The notes: generated by a model not told the origin, from the letters alone. A stretch of 12,911 nucleotides of DNA from Chloroflexota bacterium (GCA_005880175.1 VBJR01000033.1:1-12911), one strand, 5' to 3'. Positions 1 to 7,915 are shown, numbered from the stretch's first letter. Numbers and translations are program-made.

Positions 1-248
1 GGGCTCGTGATGACCTCGTCGCCGGCGCGGATGCCGTGGCAGGCGAGGGCCAGGAACAGCGCGGTCGTCCCGCTCGACGTGGCGACCGCGTGATGGGCTC
101 CCGTGGCGACCGCGAAGGCCGCCTCGAACGCCCGGACGCAATCACCCTGGGCGAACCGGCCCGAGCGCATCACCTCCAGCACGGCCGCCTCCTCCTCCGG
201 CCCGAACGTCGGGCGGGCCAGGGGCACGGCCTCCATCGTGGATCTCAT
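1..248 (-). CDS. DegT/DnrJ/EryC1/StrS-type sugar aminotransferase, N-terminal part (cut by window edge)
   Basis: Only the first 82 codons are present; the gene continues past the left edge. The start is ATG at 248, chosen because AAAGGAG (plus-strand 254-260) lies 5 nt upstream. The protein begins MRSTMEAVPLARPTFGPEEE, then has SGRFAQGDCVRAFEAAFA and SSGTTALFLALACHGI, ending in GDEVITS. This is the usual N-terminal layout of PLP-dependent nucleotide-sugar aminotransferases: a P-L-x-x-P opening, a helix ending in a G-x-x-x-Q-G-like turn, the S-S-G-T cofactor phosphate loop, and G-D-E-V-I. These enzymes transfer an amino group from glutamate to a keto-sugar nucleotide in the cytoplasm. The PLP-binding lysine would lie outside the window. 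It is the third gene of a glycan operon, 26 nt after the glycosyltransferase stop. Family membership is fairly secure; the sugar substrate cannot be inferred. Confidence 0.85.
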   Translation of the reverse strand, partial: MRSTMEAVPLARPTFGPEEEAAVLEVMRSGRFAQGDCVRAFEAAFAVATGAHHAVATSSGTTALFLALACHGIRAGDEVITS

Positions 249-274
249 CACGGCTCCTTTCACCTCTCACAGGA

Positions 275-2398
275 TCACGCCAGGCCCAGGGCCTCCACGT
301 AGCGGTCGCGCATCCGCTCCCAGCTCAGCGTCTCCACGACCTCCCGGGCCCGAGCCGCCAGGATGGCGGCCAGCTCGGGATCGCCCATCAGTCGCTCCAC
401 CTGGGCCGCCAGGTCGGCGGCGTCGCCGGGCCGGAAGTACGCGACCGTGCCGGGCGGGAAGTACGCCTCGATCGCGGCCAGCCGCGGGCAGACCGCCGGC
501 ACGCCGAGCCGCGCGTACTCCAGCAGCCTGGTGGGCAGCAGCAGCTGGCCGTAGCCGTCCTCGAGCGTCGCGACGATGCCGACCGCCGCCCGCCGCACCA
601 CCGCCAGCGCCTCGCCCCACGCCAGATGGCCGGTGAACTGGACGCGGCCGGCGATGCCCAGCGCGTGGGCCAGGTCGACCAGCGCCGGCAGCTGCCCGCC
701 CGTGCCGACGACGCGCAGCCGCGCCCCGCGCGCCGGCAGGCGCGCCAGCGCCTCCAGGATCAGGTGGGTGCCGTGCCGCTCGACCAGGGTGCCGTGCGTG
801 ACCAGGTAGCCCTCGCCGCCGTCATCGACTGTCGGGGCGGACGGCAGCCCGGTCCACGACGTCGTGTTGACCACGATCGCGAGCTTGTCCTCGGGCGCGC
901 CGCGCGACCGCAGCGCCTCGCGGCCCGCCTCGCTGACCACGATCACCCGGTCCGACCAGGCCACCGCGCCCGCCTCGATCCGGCGGGCCACCCGCCCGGC
1001 CAGCCGGCCCACCCGGCCAGGCAGGGCGGCGTCGATCATCTCCGGCGTCAGCTCGAACAGGTTGAGGACGACCCGGGCGCCCCGCAGGCGCGGCACGACG
1101 GCCGCGAACGCCAGCGAGTCGGGCAGGTTGTCCGACTGGGCCAGCACGTACCGGTTGCGCAGGCCCAGCCACGAGGCCACCGCCAGCGCGCCGGCGAAGA
1201 ACGCGGCGTACTCCAGCAGGTGGCCGGCGAGGCGGCCGCGGCGATGCGCGATCGGGATCACGAACGTGCGCAGGCGGCCCCCGCCCTCGCCCCGCTCGGG
1301 CGGCGCCGGCAGGTCCTCCGTGCAGACCACGTCGACGTCGTAGCCGCGGTCCAGGAGCTCGCCCACGTTGCGCCGGGCGATGCAGTGGCGGTCGAGCGAG
1401 TGCTGGGTCAGGACGAGCACGCGGTCACCGGGAGCCGCCGGCGGGGACAGCACCGCGCGGAGCCGCGCCAGACCGTCGGCGCGCTGCTCCCGCAGTCGCG
1501 CCGCCAGCGCCCGGCTGCGCTCGGCCAGCACCTCGTGCTCGGCCACCGCCCGGGCCACGGCCCCGGCCATGGCCCCCGGCTCGCAGCGGGCGAAGACGGC
1601 CGCCGAGCCGAACGTGCTCCGGGGCCCCGGGTAGTCGAGCAGCACCAGCGGCCGGCCCGCGCCCACGGCCTCGAACGCGGCTCGGGGCGTGTGCACGTCG
1701 GGGTCGTCGGTGAACACGGCGACCACCGCCGAGTCCGCCACCGCGGCCAGGAACTCCCGGTACGGCAGGTACCCGGTGAACGTCACGTTCGGCGGCGCCG
1801 ACGCCACCACGGCGTCGGGCAGCCGCGAGGTGTCGCCGGTGAACGCGAAGCGCAGGTCGGGCAGCAGCGCGGCCGCGGTCAGGGCCGTGGCGACCGGCTC
1901 GCTGGCGTCCAGGCTGCCGGCGACCAGGACGTGCGCGCCGTCTCCGGGCACCGGCGGGGTCGGGATCTGGGGCACGTCGTCCGTGAGGAGCAGGACCGGC
2001 CCCCCCCAGCCGACGAGCATCGCCTCGTTGGGCCGGGTGCGGACCAGGGCGACCCGGCAGCGAGGCAGCAGCAGCCGGTGGAGCGGGCGTGCCCACCGCC
2101 AGCGCCGGGCGTCCAGGCTGCCCGGCGCGTGGCAGTCCACGACCAGCTCGCCGCCGTGGAGCAGGCACCAGAGCCACGCCACGAGCGGGGCGAACACCGG
2201 CGGCGTGATCGCGACGACCAGCCGCGGCCGGCGCTCGCGCAGGAGCCGCCAGGTGCGGGCGGCCGCGGCTGCGTAGCGCAGCGGCGCCGGGCCTGGACGG
2301 TCCACGAAGCAGACGTCGCCGCCGAGCTCCCGCGCCAGCTCGACGCTGCGCGGCTGGAACCGCGCCCACGCGACGACGACCGGCCGGCCCGCGCTCAT
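275..2398 (-). CDS. Tandem two-unit GT-B glycosyltransferase (GT4-like), 707 aa
   Basis: This is an ATG start with stop TGA at 275-277. At 707 residues it is about twice the length of a GT4 enzyme and reads as two consecutive GT-B units joined near residues 315-325. Unit 1 (about 5-315) has a VVDCHAPGSLD segment (86-96), a GSLDASEP turn (161-168) opening the donor half, and TPRAAFEAVGAGRPLVL (237-253). Unit 2 (about 325-707) has VLVLTQHS (328-335), a VSDR/VIVVSEAGREAL stretch near 482-495, THGTLVERHG (534-543), VQFTGHL near 587-593, and PTRLLEYARLGVPAV (622-636), whose E627 matches the second donor-site Glu of GT4 enzymes. A cytoplasmic or membrane-associated transferase extending a lipid-linked glycan is inferred. 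It starts 37 nt after the sugar-phosphate transferase stop; no strong Shine-Dalgarno is seen. Donor and acceptor are unknown, and one unit could be structural rather than catalytic. Confidence 0.85.
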   Translation of the reverse strand: MSAGRPVVVAWARFQPRSVELARELGGDVCFVDRPGPAPLRYAAAAARTWRLLRERRPRLVVAITPPVFAPLVAWLWCLLHGGELVVDCHAPGSLDARRWRWARPLHRLLLPRCRVALVRTRPNEAMLVGWGGPVLLLTDDVPQIPTPPVPGDGAHVLVAGSLDASEPVATALTAAALLPDLRFAFTGDTSRLPDAVVASAPPNVTFTGYLPYREFLAAVADSAVVAVFTDDPDVHTPRAAFEAVGAGRPLVLLDYPGPRSTFGSAAVFARCEPGAMAGAVARAVAEHEVLAERSRALAARLREQRADGLARLRAVLSPPAAPGDRVLVLTQHSLDRHCIARRNVGELLDRGYDVDVVCTEDLPAPPERGEGGGRLRTFVIPIAHRRGRLAGHLLEYAAFFAGALAVASWLGLRNRYVLAQSDNLPDSLAFAAVVPRLRGARVVLNLFELTPEMIDAALPGRVGRLAGRVARRIEAGAVAWSDRVIVVSEAGREALRSRGAPEDKLAIVVNTTSWTGLPSAPTVDDGGEGYLVTHGTLVERHGTHLILEALARLPARGARLRVVGTGGQLPALVDLAHALGIAGRVQFTGHLAWGEALAVVRRAAVGIVATLEDGYGQLLLPTRLLEYARLGVPAVCPRLAAIEAYFPPGTVAYFRPGDAADLAAQVERLMGDPELAAILAARAREVVETLSWERMRDRYVEALGLA

Positions 2399-2435
2399 CC
2401 CGGCAGCAGCGCGCCGCCGGCGGTCCCCAGCGGGT

Positions 2436-3140
2436 TCACGGCGCCTCCCGCAGCCCCAGCAGCAGGGCCGGGGCCGTCCAGAGCAGGATCCGCAGGTCCA
2501 GCCGGAGGGTGGCCTCGCGGACGTACCGGCGATCCAGCTCCATCATCTCGGCCGCGGACAGGCACTCCCGGCGCGACACCTGCCAGAGCCCGGTGATGCC
2601 CGGGGCGGCCCGCAGCCGCTCGTGGTACCAGGGCTCGTAGTGCTCCAGCTCGTAGGGGATGGCCGGGCGCGGCCCGACCAGGCTCATCTCGCCCCGGACC
2701 ACGTTGACCAGCTGGGGCAGCTCGTCCGCGTTGCACCGCCGCAGCAAGCGGCCCATCCGGGTGAGGCGCGGGTCCGCCAGCGTCTTGAAGCGGCCCTGGC
2801 GGTCGCGACCGCGGAACCAGTCGGCGGCCGTGGCCCGGTGCAGCGACTGGTCGCACGGGGTGACCATCGTGCGCAGCTTCCAGATGTCGAACGGCCGGCC
2901 GTCGCGGCCCACGCGCCGCTGCCGGAAGATGCCGGGGCCCGCGCTGTCCAGCCGGACGAGCAGCACCAGCGCCGCGAGCAGCGGCGCCAGGAGCACCAGC
3001 AGGGTTCCGCCGACGACGAGGTCGAACGGGCGCTTCCACCAGAAGGCGGCGGAGCAGCTCTGGCAGGTCGGTGACTCGGTCGTTGACTGCAAAGTCCTCC
3101 CGGGGTACGCATCCGGGCCGCCACCGGACACTCTCAGCAC
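2436..3140 (-). CDS. Initiating undecaprenyl-phosphate sugar-phosphate transferase (bacterial sugar transferase family)
   Basis: This family (WcaJ/ExoY/PglC) attaches the first sugar-1-phosphate to undecaprenyl phosphate on the inner membrane. Residues 36-41 are KRPFDL, followed by one hydrophobic, proline-containing membrane segment (about 41-63), RLDSAGPGIFRQRRVG (63-78), FDIWKLRTM (84-92), LTRMGRLLRRCNADELPQL (126-144) with the D139-E140 catalytic dyad by homology, MSLVGPRP (152-159) and PGITGLWQVSRR (180-191). The length, about 230 aa with a single membrane helix, fits the short monotopic form. The start is uncertain. GTG at 3140 lacks a Shine-Dalgarno but could be leaderless. TTG at 3092 has GGGAGG only 3 nt upstream. 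It heads the operon of glycosyltransferase and sugar aminotransferase, so it probably primes the same glycan. Confidence 0.92.
   Translation of the reverse strand: MLRVSGGGPDAYPGRTLQSTTESPTCQSCSAAFWWKRPFDLVVGGTLLVLLAPLLAALVLLVRLDSAGPGIFRQRRVGRDGRPFDIWKLRTMVTPCDQSLHRATAADWFRGRDRQGRFKTLADPRLTRMGRLLRRCNADELPQLVNVVRGEMSLVGPRPAIPYELEHYEPWYHERLRAAPGITGLWQVSRRECLSAAEMMELDRRYVREATLRLDLRILLWTAPALLLGLREAP
3083..3111 (+). promoter_or_regulatory. Putative promoter of the flavin oxidoreductase gene
   Basis: TTGACT (3083-3088) is followed, after 17 nt, by TACGCA (3106-3111). The -35 is near consensus; the -10 keeps only the leading TA. A start near 3118 would give a leader of about 46 nt that contains the AGGA ribosome site at 3154-3157. 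The element lies within the N-terminal coding region of the divergent sugar-phosphate transferase if that gene starts at 3140. Confidence 0.35.
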
Positions 3141-3148
3141 TCGCGGCG

Positions 3149-3178
3149 TGCGTAGGACCAGGTGTGACCAACGTGCAA
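3149..3178 (-). promoter_or_regulatory. Putative promoter of the glycan operon
   Basis: Read on the minus strand, TTGCAC (3178-3173) is followed after 18 nt by TACGCA (3154-3149). A start near 3142 would place the GTG at 3140 almost at the 5' end of the transcript, so the sugar-phosphate transferase could be leaderless, or could use the TTG at 3092 with a leader of about 50 nt. The call rests on motif matching only. Confidence 0.3.
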
Positions 3179-4336
3179 ACCGCCGTCGTGGTCGGCGCCG
3201 GCCCGTACGGGCTGTCCGCCGCCGCGCATCTCTGGGGGCAGGGTCTGCCCGTCACGGTGCTCGGCCGGCCGATGGAGTCCTGGGAGCGGATGCCCGCCGG
3301 CATGCTGCTCGAGTCCTCGTGGTCGGCGTCGAGCCTGTCCGATCCCGACGGCCTGAACACGCTCGACCGATTCGTCTCCGACACCGGCATGCCCCGCGTC
3401 GAGCCGATCCCCCTCCCCTACTTCCTGGAGTACTGCGCGTGGTTCCGGCACCAGGCCGTGCCCATGGTGGACACGGGCCGCGTGTGCTCGCTCCGCGACC
3501 TCACCGACGGCGGGTTCCGCCTCCAGCTCGCCGACGGCCGGGCCCTGGAGGCGGGGCGGGTCGTCGTCGCCGTCGGCCTCGAGCGGTTCCCGCACGTTCC
3601 TGAGCTGTTCGGCGCGCTGCCCCCGGACCTGGTCACGCACACGGTGGCGCAGCGCGACTTCGCGGGCCTGGCCGGGGCCGACGTGGCCGTGATCGGCGCC
3701 GGCCAGAGCGCGCTGGAGACGGCGGCGCTGCTCCACGAGGCCGGCGCCCGGACCGAGGTGATCGCCCGCGGCCCGATCTCCTGGATCGACCGCAGCCTGC
3801 ACCGGCTCCACCCGGCGCTGCGCGAGCTGCTGTACGCGCCCACCGACGTGGGGCCGGCCGGCCTCAGCCGGCTGGTGGACCGCCCGCTGCTGGTGCGCCG
3901 GCTGCCCCGCCGACTGCGCCGGGCCGCCACCGCCCGAGCGGTCCGGCCGGCCGGCGCCCACTGGCTGCGGGCACGGGTCGAGCATGCGGTGCGGCTGACG
4001 CCGCACACGGCGGTCGTGGACACCCGCGTGGCGGAACACGGCCTGCGCCTCCAGCTCAGCGACGAGAGCGTCCGCTACGTGGACCGGCTGGTGCTGGGCA
4101 CCGGCTACCGGCCGGACGTGCGGGGGCTGGACTTCCTGGCCCCGGACCTGCTGCGCCGCCTGCGGGTGGCGGGGCCGGCCCCGGTGCTCGACCGCTGGTT
4201 CGAGTCATCGGTGCCCGGGCTGCACTTCGTGGGCGCGCTGGCGGAGCACCACTTCGGGCCGCTGTGCCGATTCGTGGCCGGGGCCGGGCCGTCGGCCCGG
4301 CAGGTCGCCGCCCGCGCGGTGGGGATGCCCGCGTGA
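3164..4336 (+). CDS. Flavin-dependent NAD(P)H oxidoreductase/monooxygenase (two-dinucleotide-binding type)
   Basis: The start is GTG at 3164 because AGGA (3154-3157) lies 6 nt upstream and the FAD motif follows at once; an in-frame ATG at 3071 would add an unconserved-looking N-terminus. The 390-residue protein has VVVGAGPYGLSAAAHL (8-23, FAD Rossmann loop), a second dinucleotide loop VAVIGAGQSALETAALL (174-190, NAD(P)H), and LGTGYRPDV (311-319), the family's near-C-terminal ATG-type motif. The order FAD then NAD(P) fits class B-like flavin monooxygenases and Pyr_redox_3 oxidoreductases. Close annotated relatives are often called FAD-dependent urate hydroxylase or lysine/ornithine N-monooxygenase-like, but nothing here fixes the substrate. 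It is divergent from the glycan operon, so tailoring of a sugar or lipid is possible but unproven. It converges on the ABC exporter operon. Confidence 0.85.
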   Translation: MTNVQTAVVVGAGPYGLSAAAHLWGQGLPVTVLGRPMESWERMPAGMLLESSWSASSLSDPDGLNTLDRFVSDTGMPRVEPIPLPYFLEYCAWFRHQAVPMVDTGRVCSLRDLTDGGFRLQLADGRALEAGRVVVAVGLERFPHVPELFGALPPDLVTHTVAQRDFAGLAGADVAVIGAGQSALETAALLHEAGARTEVIARGPISWIDRSLHRLHPALRELLYAPTDVGPAGLSRLVDRPLLVRRLPRRLRRAATARAVRPAGAHWLRARVEHAVRLTPHTAVVDTRVAEHGLRLQLSDESVRYVDRLVLGTGYRPDVRGLDFLAPDLLRRLRVAGPAPVLDRWFESSVPGLHFVGALAEHHFGPLCRFVAGAGPSARQVAARAVGMPA

Positions 4337-4358
4337 GGTAGCGGAGGTCGGGACGGAC

Positions 4359-4372
4359 GCGCGGGCACGCGC
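4359..4372. terminator. Weak GC hairpin between convergent genes
   Basis: GCGCG (4359-4363), loop GGCA, CGCGC (4368-4372) forms a perfect 5-bp stem in the 66-nt gap between the stop of the flavin oxidoreductase and the stop of the second ABC half-transporter. There is no T tract on either strand, so a bidirectional terminator role is only a guess from position. Confidence 0.25.
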
Positions 4373-4402
4373 TGAGGAGGTCCTGGTGGCGGGGCCGCCG
4401 GG

Positions 4403-6082
4403 TCAGCCGGCCACGCGGTCGCGCACGACGCGGCCGCCGTCCAGGACCACGACGTGGTCCGCGTGGTCCAGCGCCGCGGGCCGGTGGGACGCGGCCAGGC
4501 ACGTGATGCCGGCGTCCGCCAGCGCGCGCCACAGCCGCTCCTCGGTGCGCTGGTCGAGCGCGCTCGACACGTCGTCCAGGACGAGCAGCTCCGGCGCCCG
4601 GACCAGCGCCCGGGCGACGGCAGCCCGCTGCAGCTGCCCGCCCGACAGGCGGCTTCCGCGCGGCCCGACCACCGTGGCCAGGCCCAGCGGCATCGCGGCC
4701 ACGTCCTCGTCGAGCTGGGCGAGGCGGAGCGCGGCCCACAGCTCCTCCTCCCCGGCCGGCCAGCCCAGGCGCAGGTTCTCCTCCACCGTGGCGCTGAACA
4801 GCCGCGCCACCTGGCCCGCGTAGGCGACCCGGGGCGGCACCAGGAAGCTCCCCGGGTCGGGCACCGGCGCGCCGTTCCACCACACGCCGCCGGCCTCGAC
4901 CGGGATCAGGCCGAGCACGGCGCGAACCAGCGTGCTCTTGCCCGAGCCGACGGGGCCGGTGACCACCGTCAGCGCGCCGGCCGGGACGGTCAGGTCCACG
5001 TCCACGATCCCCGCGTCCGAGCCGCCGTGGCGCGCGGTCAGGCCGCGAACCTCGAGCGCCCGCAGCCGGCCGGCCGGCGGCTGGTCGGCGAACGGGCCCG
5101 GGCTCAGCACGCGCTCCAGCCGGCCCTCGGGGTGCAGCCGGGCCAGCCGGCCCAGCGCCACGCCGGCCTCGCGCTGCCGGACCAGCGTGGAGCCCAGCCA
5201 CCGGGGCAGGTTGGTCAGGGAGGCGGCGTAGGCCGAGAACAGCGCCAGGTCGCCGACCGTGAACCGGCCGTCGCGCATGGCGGCGGCCGCCAGCAGCAGC
5301 ACCAGCCCGGTCGTGACCTGCGCCGCCCCGCCGCTCAGCGAGGACATCAGGTTGCGCACGAGCTGGGCGCGGACCGCCGCCTGCCGGCGGGTCGCGTTGC
5401 GGGCGCGGAAGCGCTCCACCGCCCGCTCCTCGGCGCCGGCCGTCTTCAGCGTCAGGACGCCGGCGAACAGGTCCGCGATCAGGTCGGTCACGGACGAACC
5501 CTGCTCGCGCATGCGGCCGTGGGCGCGCCGCACCAGCCGGCCGAGCGCCCGCGTGCCGGCCAGCACGCCCACCAGCGGCACGACGGCCGCCACCGTCACC
5601 GGCGGGCTGATGCTCAGCATCACGGCGAGGGCCACGGCCGTCAGCACCACCGCGCCGGCCACGTCCACCCAGCCGTCCACGAACCAGAGCAGGTCCTCCA
5701 CGTCGTCGCGGAAGCGGGCGACCGCGTCCCCGGCCGAGGCCGGCAGGCGGCCCGCCAGCGGGCCCGGCGCGCGCAGCACCGCCTCCAGCAGGTTCGCGCG
5801 GATCCGCGCCGCCAGCGGCTGCAGCCACCCCGGCCAGTACGCCAGGGCCGACCAGAGCACGGCCCCCCGGCCGACCTCGGCGGCGACCAGCGCGGCCAGG
5901 AGCGCCAGGCCGGTCGCGTACGCCGGCCGGACGCCGCTCACCCGGTCGAACACCGCCTTGAGGAGCAGGCCGGTGACCAGCGGCAGGCAGTGGTTGAGCG
6001 CCCAGAAGGAGCCCCCAATCAGGTAGCGGCGGAGCCGGAACCGGGCCATCGTCGCGCCGGCCCGCCAGGCGCCGTACCTCAT
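4403..6082 (-). CDS. ABC exporter half-transporter, subunit 2 (degenerate Walker B Asp)
   Basis: This is a membrane export subunit of 559 residues. A transmembrane domain spans about 18-310, with hydrophobic stretches near 22-43, 62-82, 140-180 and 257-280. An ATPase domain spans about 343-559: Walker A GPVGSGKS (376-383), Q-loop Q424, signature LSGGQ (479-483), Walker B LLVLDD (499-504) and H-loop H533. The catalytic glutamate after Walker B is Asp (D504), the mark of the ATPase-poor subunit in heterodimeric exporters. The start is ATG at 6082, overlapping the upstream TGA (ATGA), with GGAGGG (plus-strand 6089-6094) 6 nt upstream. One open frame runs from far upstream across both ABC genes, but its first half is a shadow of subunit 1. 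Substrate is unknown; it pairs with the preceding gene. Confidence 0.93.
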   Translation of the reverse strand: MRYGAWRAGATMARFRLRRYLIGGSFWALNHCLPLVTGLLLKAVFDRVSGVRPAYATGLALLAALVAAEVGRGAVLWSALAYWPGWLQPLAARIRANLLEAVLRAPGPLAGRLPASAGDAVARFRDDVEDLLWFVDGWVDVAGAVVLTAVALAVMLSISPPVTVAAVVPLVGVLAGTRALGRLVRRAHGRMREQGSSVTDLIADLFAGVLTLKTAGAEERAVERFRARNATRRQAAVRAQLVRNLMSSLSGGAAQVTTGLVLLLAAAAMRDGRFTVGDLALFSAYAASLTNLPRWLGSTLVRQREAGVALGRLARLHPEGRLERVLSPGPFADQPPAGRLRALEVRGLTARHGGSDAGIVDVDLTVPAGALTVVTGPVGSGKSTLVRAVLGLIPVEAGGVWWNGAPVPDPGSFLVPPRVAYAGQVARLFSATVEENLRLGWPAGEEELWAALRLAQLDEDVAAMPLGLATVVGPRGSRLSGGQLQRAAVARALVRAPELLVLDDVSSALDQRTEERLWRALADAGITCLAASHRPAALDHADHVVVLDGGRVVRDRVAG

Positions 6083-7851
6083 CCGACGCCCTCCAGCAAC
6101 CGGGCGAACCGGGACGCGTCGTCGCGCACCAGCGCCGACCGGGGCCCGTGCTCCACGATCCGGCCGGCCTCCACCACGGCCACCTCGTCCACCCCGACCA
6201 GCGTGGCCAGCCGGTGCGCGATCACGATGGCGGTGCGGCCTGCCAGCAGGCGGGCCGTCGCGGCCCGCACCGCCATCTCGGTGGCGGCATCCAGGCGGCT
6301 GGACGCCTCGTCGAGGACGACCAGCCCCGGATCGGCCAGGAACACGCGGGCGAGCGCGACCAGCTGGGCCTCGCCCGCCGACAGGCCGGTGCCGCCGGCG
6401 CCGAGCCGGGTGTCGAGCCCGTCCGGCAGCGCCCGCAGCCAGCGCAGCAGGCCGACGCTCTCCAGCGCCCGCTCCACGGCCGCGTCGTCCGCCCGCTCGT
6501 CGAACAGGGTGACGTTGTCGCGGACCGACGCCGCGAACAGGTGGACCTCCTGCGTGACCATGCGGGCCCGGTGGCGCAGGTCCTCGCGGCCGGCGTCGCG
6601 CAGGTCCACCCCGCCCAGCAGCACGCGCCCGGCGGTCGGGTCGTACAGGCGGAGCGCGAGGCGGGCCAGCGTCGTCTTGCCGCTGCCGGTGCGGCCGACC
6701 ACGCCGAGCGTGCGGCCGGCGGCCAGCTCCAGGTCCACGCCGTCGAGCACGGGCGGGTCGCCGGGGTACGCGAACGTGACGCCGGCGAAGCGCAGCGAGA
6801 GCGCGCCGGTCGCCGGCAGCGAGACCGGCTCCGCCCGCCACACGACGGCGGGACGCTCGGCCAGCAGCGCCGCGACCCGGGTCGCGGCGGCGCCCGCCTC
6901 GTGCAGCTCCTTCGCCTGCCCGACGATGTCCTCGACCGGCGAGCGGACCATCTGCGCGTACTGGAACAGCAGCACGATCGTGCCCACGCTGATCACGCCC
7001 CACTGCCGGAGCAGGATGCCGACGCCGAGCAGGACCGCCGTGCCCACCGCGAACAGCAGGTTCGTGCCGGCGAGGACGGCGCCGCCCCGGACCTGGAACC
7101 GCACGTCGGCGGACCAGACCCGCTCCGCCGCCTCGTGGAATCGCCGCACCGCGTGCCGGGCGGCCCCGTTGGCGCGGACCTCCTCGGCCGCGGCCAGCCG
7201 CTCCTCGACGGCCCCGAACATCTGGGCGGTCTCCTCGCGGATCGCGGACGCGTAGGGCACCACCCGGCGCTGGGCCGTGATCAGCACGGTGGCGCCGAGC
7301 GCGACCAGCGCGGCCAGCAGCCCGCCCACGCGCCAGTCCACCCGCCACACCAGCACCAGCGTCCCGGCCAGCAGCAGCACGCTGCTCAGGGCCCGGGCGA
7401 CGAAGCCGGAGATGAACTGCGTCAGGCCCAGCAGGTCGCCGTCCACCCGCTCGATCATCTCGCCCGGCGTGTGGCGGCCGTGGAACCCCATGTCCAGCCG
7501 CATCGCGTGACCGGCGACCTGCTCGCGCAGCCGGTTGGTGGTCCGCCAGGCGGCGCCGCTGGCGGCGGTGGTGGCGGCGATGCCGGCGACCTGGCCGGCC
7601 ACGGCCACCGCCAGGTACGCAGCCCCGAGCCCGAGCAGCGCGTCGAGCGGGGCGCCCCCCGTCGCCCGGTCCACGAACTCGGCCGTGAGCCGCGGCCCGA
7701 CCAGCGGCAGGAGCGTGCTCAGCACCAGCGCCGCGGCCAGCGGCACGAGCCGGCCGCGCTCGGCGCCGACCTGGGTGGCGACGAGCAGCCACGGGCTCCG
7801 GCGGAGCCGTGCGGGCGCGTGCGGACGCTTGGGAGGCTTCATCGGTGGCAT
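6079..7851 (-). CDS. ABC exporter half-transporter, subunit 1 (degenerate signature motif)
   Basis: A 590-residue exporter half-transporter. The transmembrane domain covers about 20-320, with hydrophobic segments near 34-54, 70-92, 152-170, 175-193 and 257-282. The ATPase domain covers about 354-590: Walker A GRTGSGKT (386-393), Q-loop Q434, signature LSAGE (490-494) in place of LSGGQ, Walker B LVVLDE (510-515) with intact catalytic E515, and H-loop H546. The altered signature complements the altered Walker B of the next gene, so the two should form an asymmetric heterodimer that drives efflux or flipping of an unknown compound. The start may be ATG at 7851 or ATG at 7842 (residue 4); neither has a clear Shine-Dalgarno. 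The basic N-terminus (KPPKRPHAPARLRR) is cytoplasmic. It lies 153 nt after the acetyl-CoA synthetase stop, beyond a strong hairpin. Confidence 0.93.
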   Translation of the reverse strand: MPPMKPPKRPHAPARLRRSPWLLVATQVGAERGRLVPLAAALVLSTLLPLVGPRLTAEFVDRATGGAPLDALLGLGAAYLAVAVAGQVAGIAATTAASGAAWRTTNRLREQVAGHAMRLDMGFHGRHTPGEMIERVDGDLLGLTQFISGFVARALSSVLLLAGTLVLVWRVDWRVGGLLAALVALGATVLITAQRRVVPYASAIREETAQMFGAVEERLAAAEEVRANGAARHAVRRFHEAAERVWSADVRFQVRGGAVLAGTNLLFAVGTAVLLGVGILLRQWGVISVGTIVLLFQYAQMVRSPVEDIVGQAKELHEAGAAATRVAALLAERPAVVWRAEPVSLPATGALSLRFAGVTFAYPGDPPVLDGVDLELAAGRTLGVVGRTGSGKTTLARLALRLYDPTAGRVLLGGVDLRDAGREDLRHRARMVTQEVHLFAASVRDNVTLFDERADDAAVERALESVGLLRWLRALPDGLDTRLGAGGTGLSAGEAQLVALARVFLADPGLVVLDEASSRLDAATEMAVRAATARLLAGRTAIVIAHRLATLVGVDEVAVVEAGRIVEHGPRSALVRDDASRFARLLEGVG

Positions 7852-7886
7852 GCCAGAACGGCGAATCGGCGGGGTGGCGCCCGCCC

Positions 7887-7915
7887 AAGATAGCAGAGTC
7901 CACCAGAGAGGGACA
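7887..7915 (-). promoter_or_regulatory. Possible promoter of the ABC exporter operon
   Basis: On the minus strand TGTCCC (7915-7910), 17 nt and TATCTT (7892-7887) precede subunit 1. The -10 is fair and the -35 is poor. The short leader would contain a 6-bp GC hairpin (GGCGGG 7868-7873 with CCCGCC 7880-7885). Some promoter is expected here because a strong hairpin separates this operon from the synthetase gene. Confidence 0.25.

Noticed and set aside
36..636. Plus-strand open frames at the left edge
   Set aside because: They overlap the aminotransferase and glycosyltransferase genes on the other strand and encode Arg/Pro/Ser-rich sequences with no pattern.
626..2596. Long plus-strand open frame of 656 codons opposite the glycosyltransferase gene
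   Set aside because: It encodes a low-complexity Arg/Gly/Ala/Pro/His/Gln-rich product with no domain pattern, as expected for the antisense frame of a GC-rich gene, and the minus strand shows clear glycosyltransferase motifs.
4454..7893. Long plus-strand open frames opposite the two ABC genes
   Set aside because: Their products are compositionally biased and lack motifs, while the minus-strand frames have full Walker A, signature, Walker B and H-loop sets.
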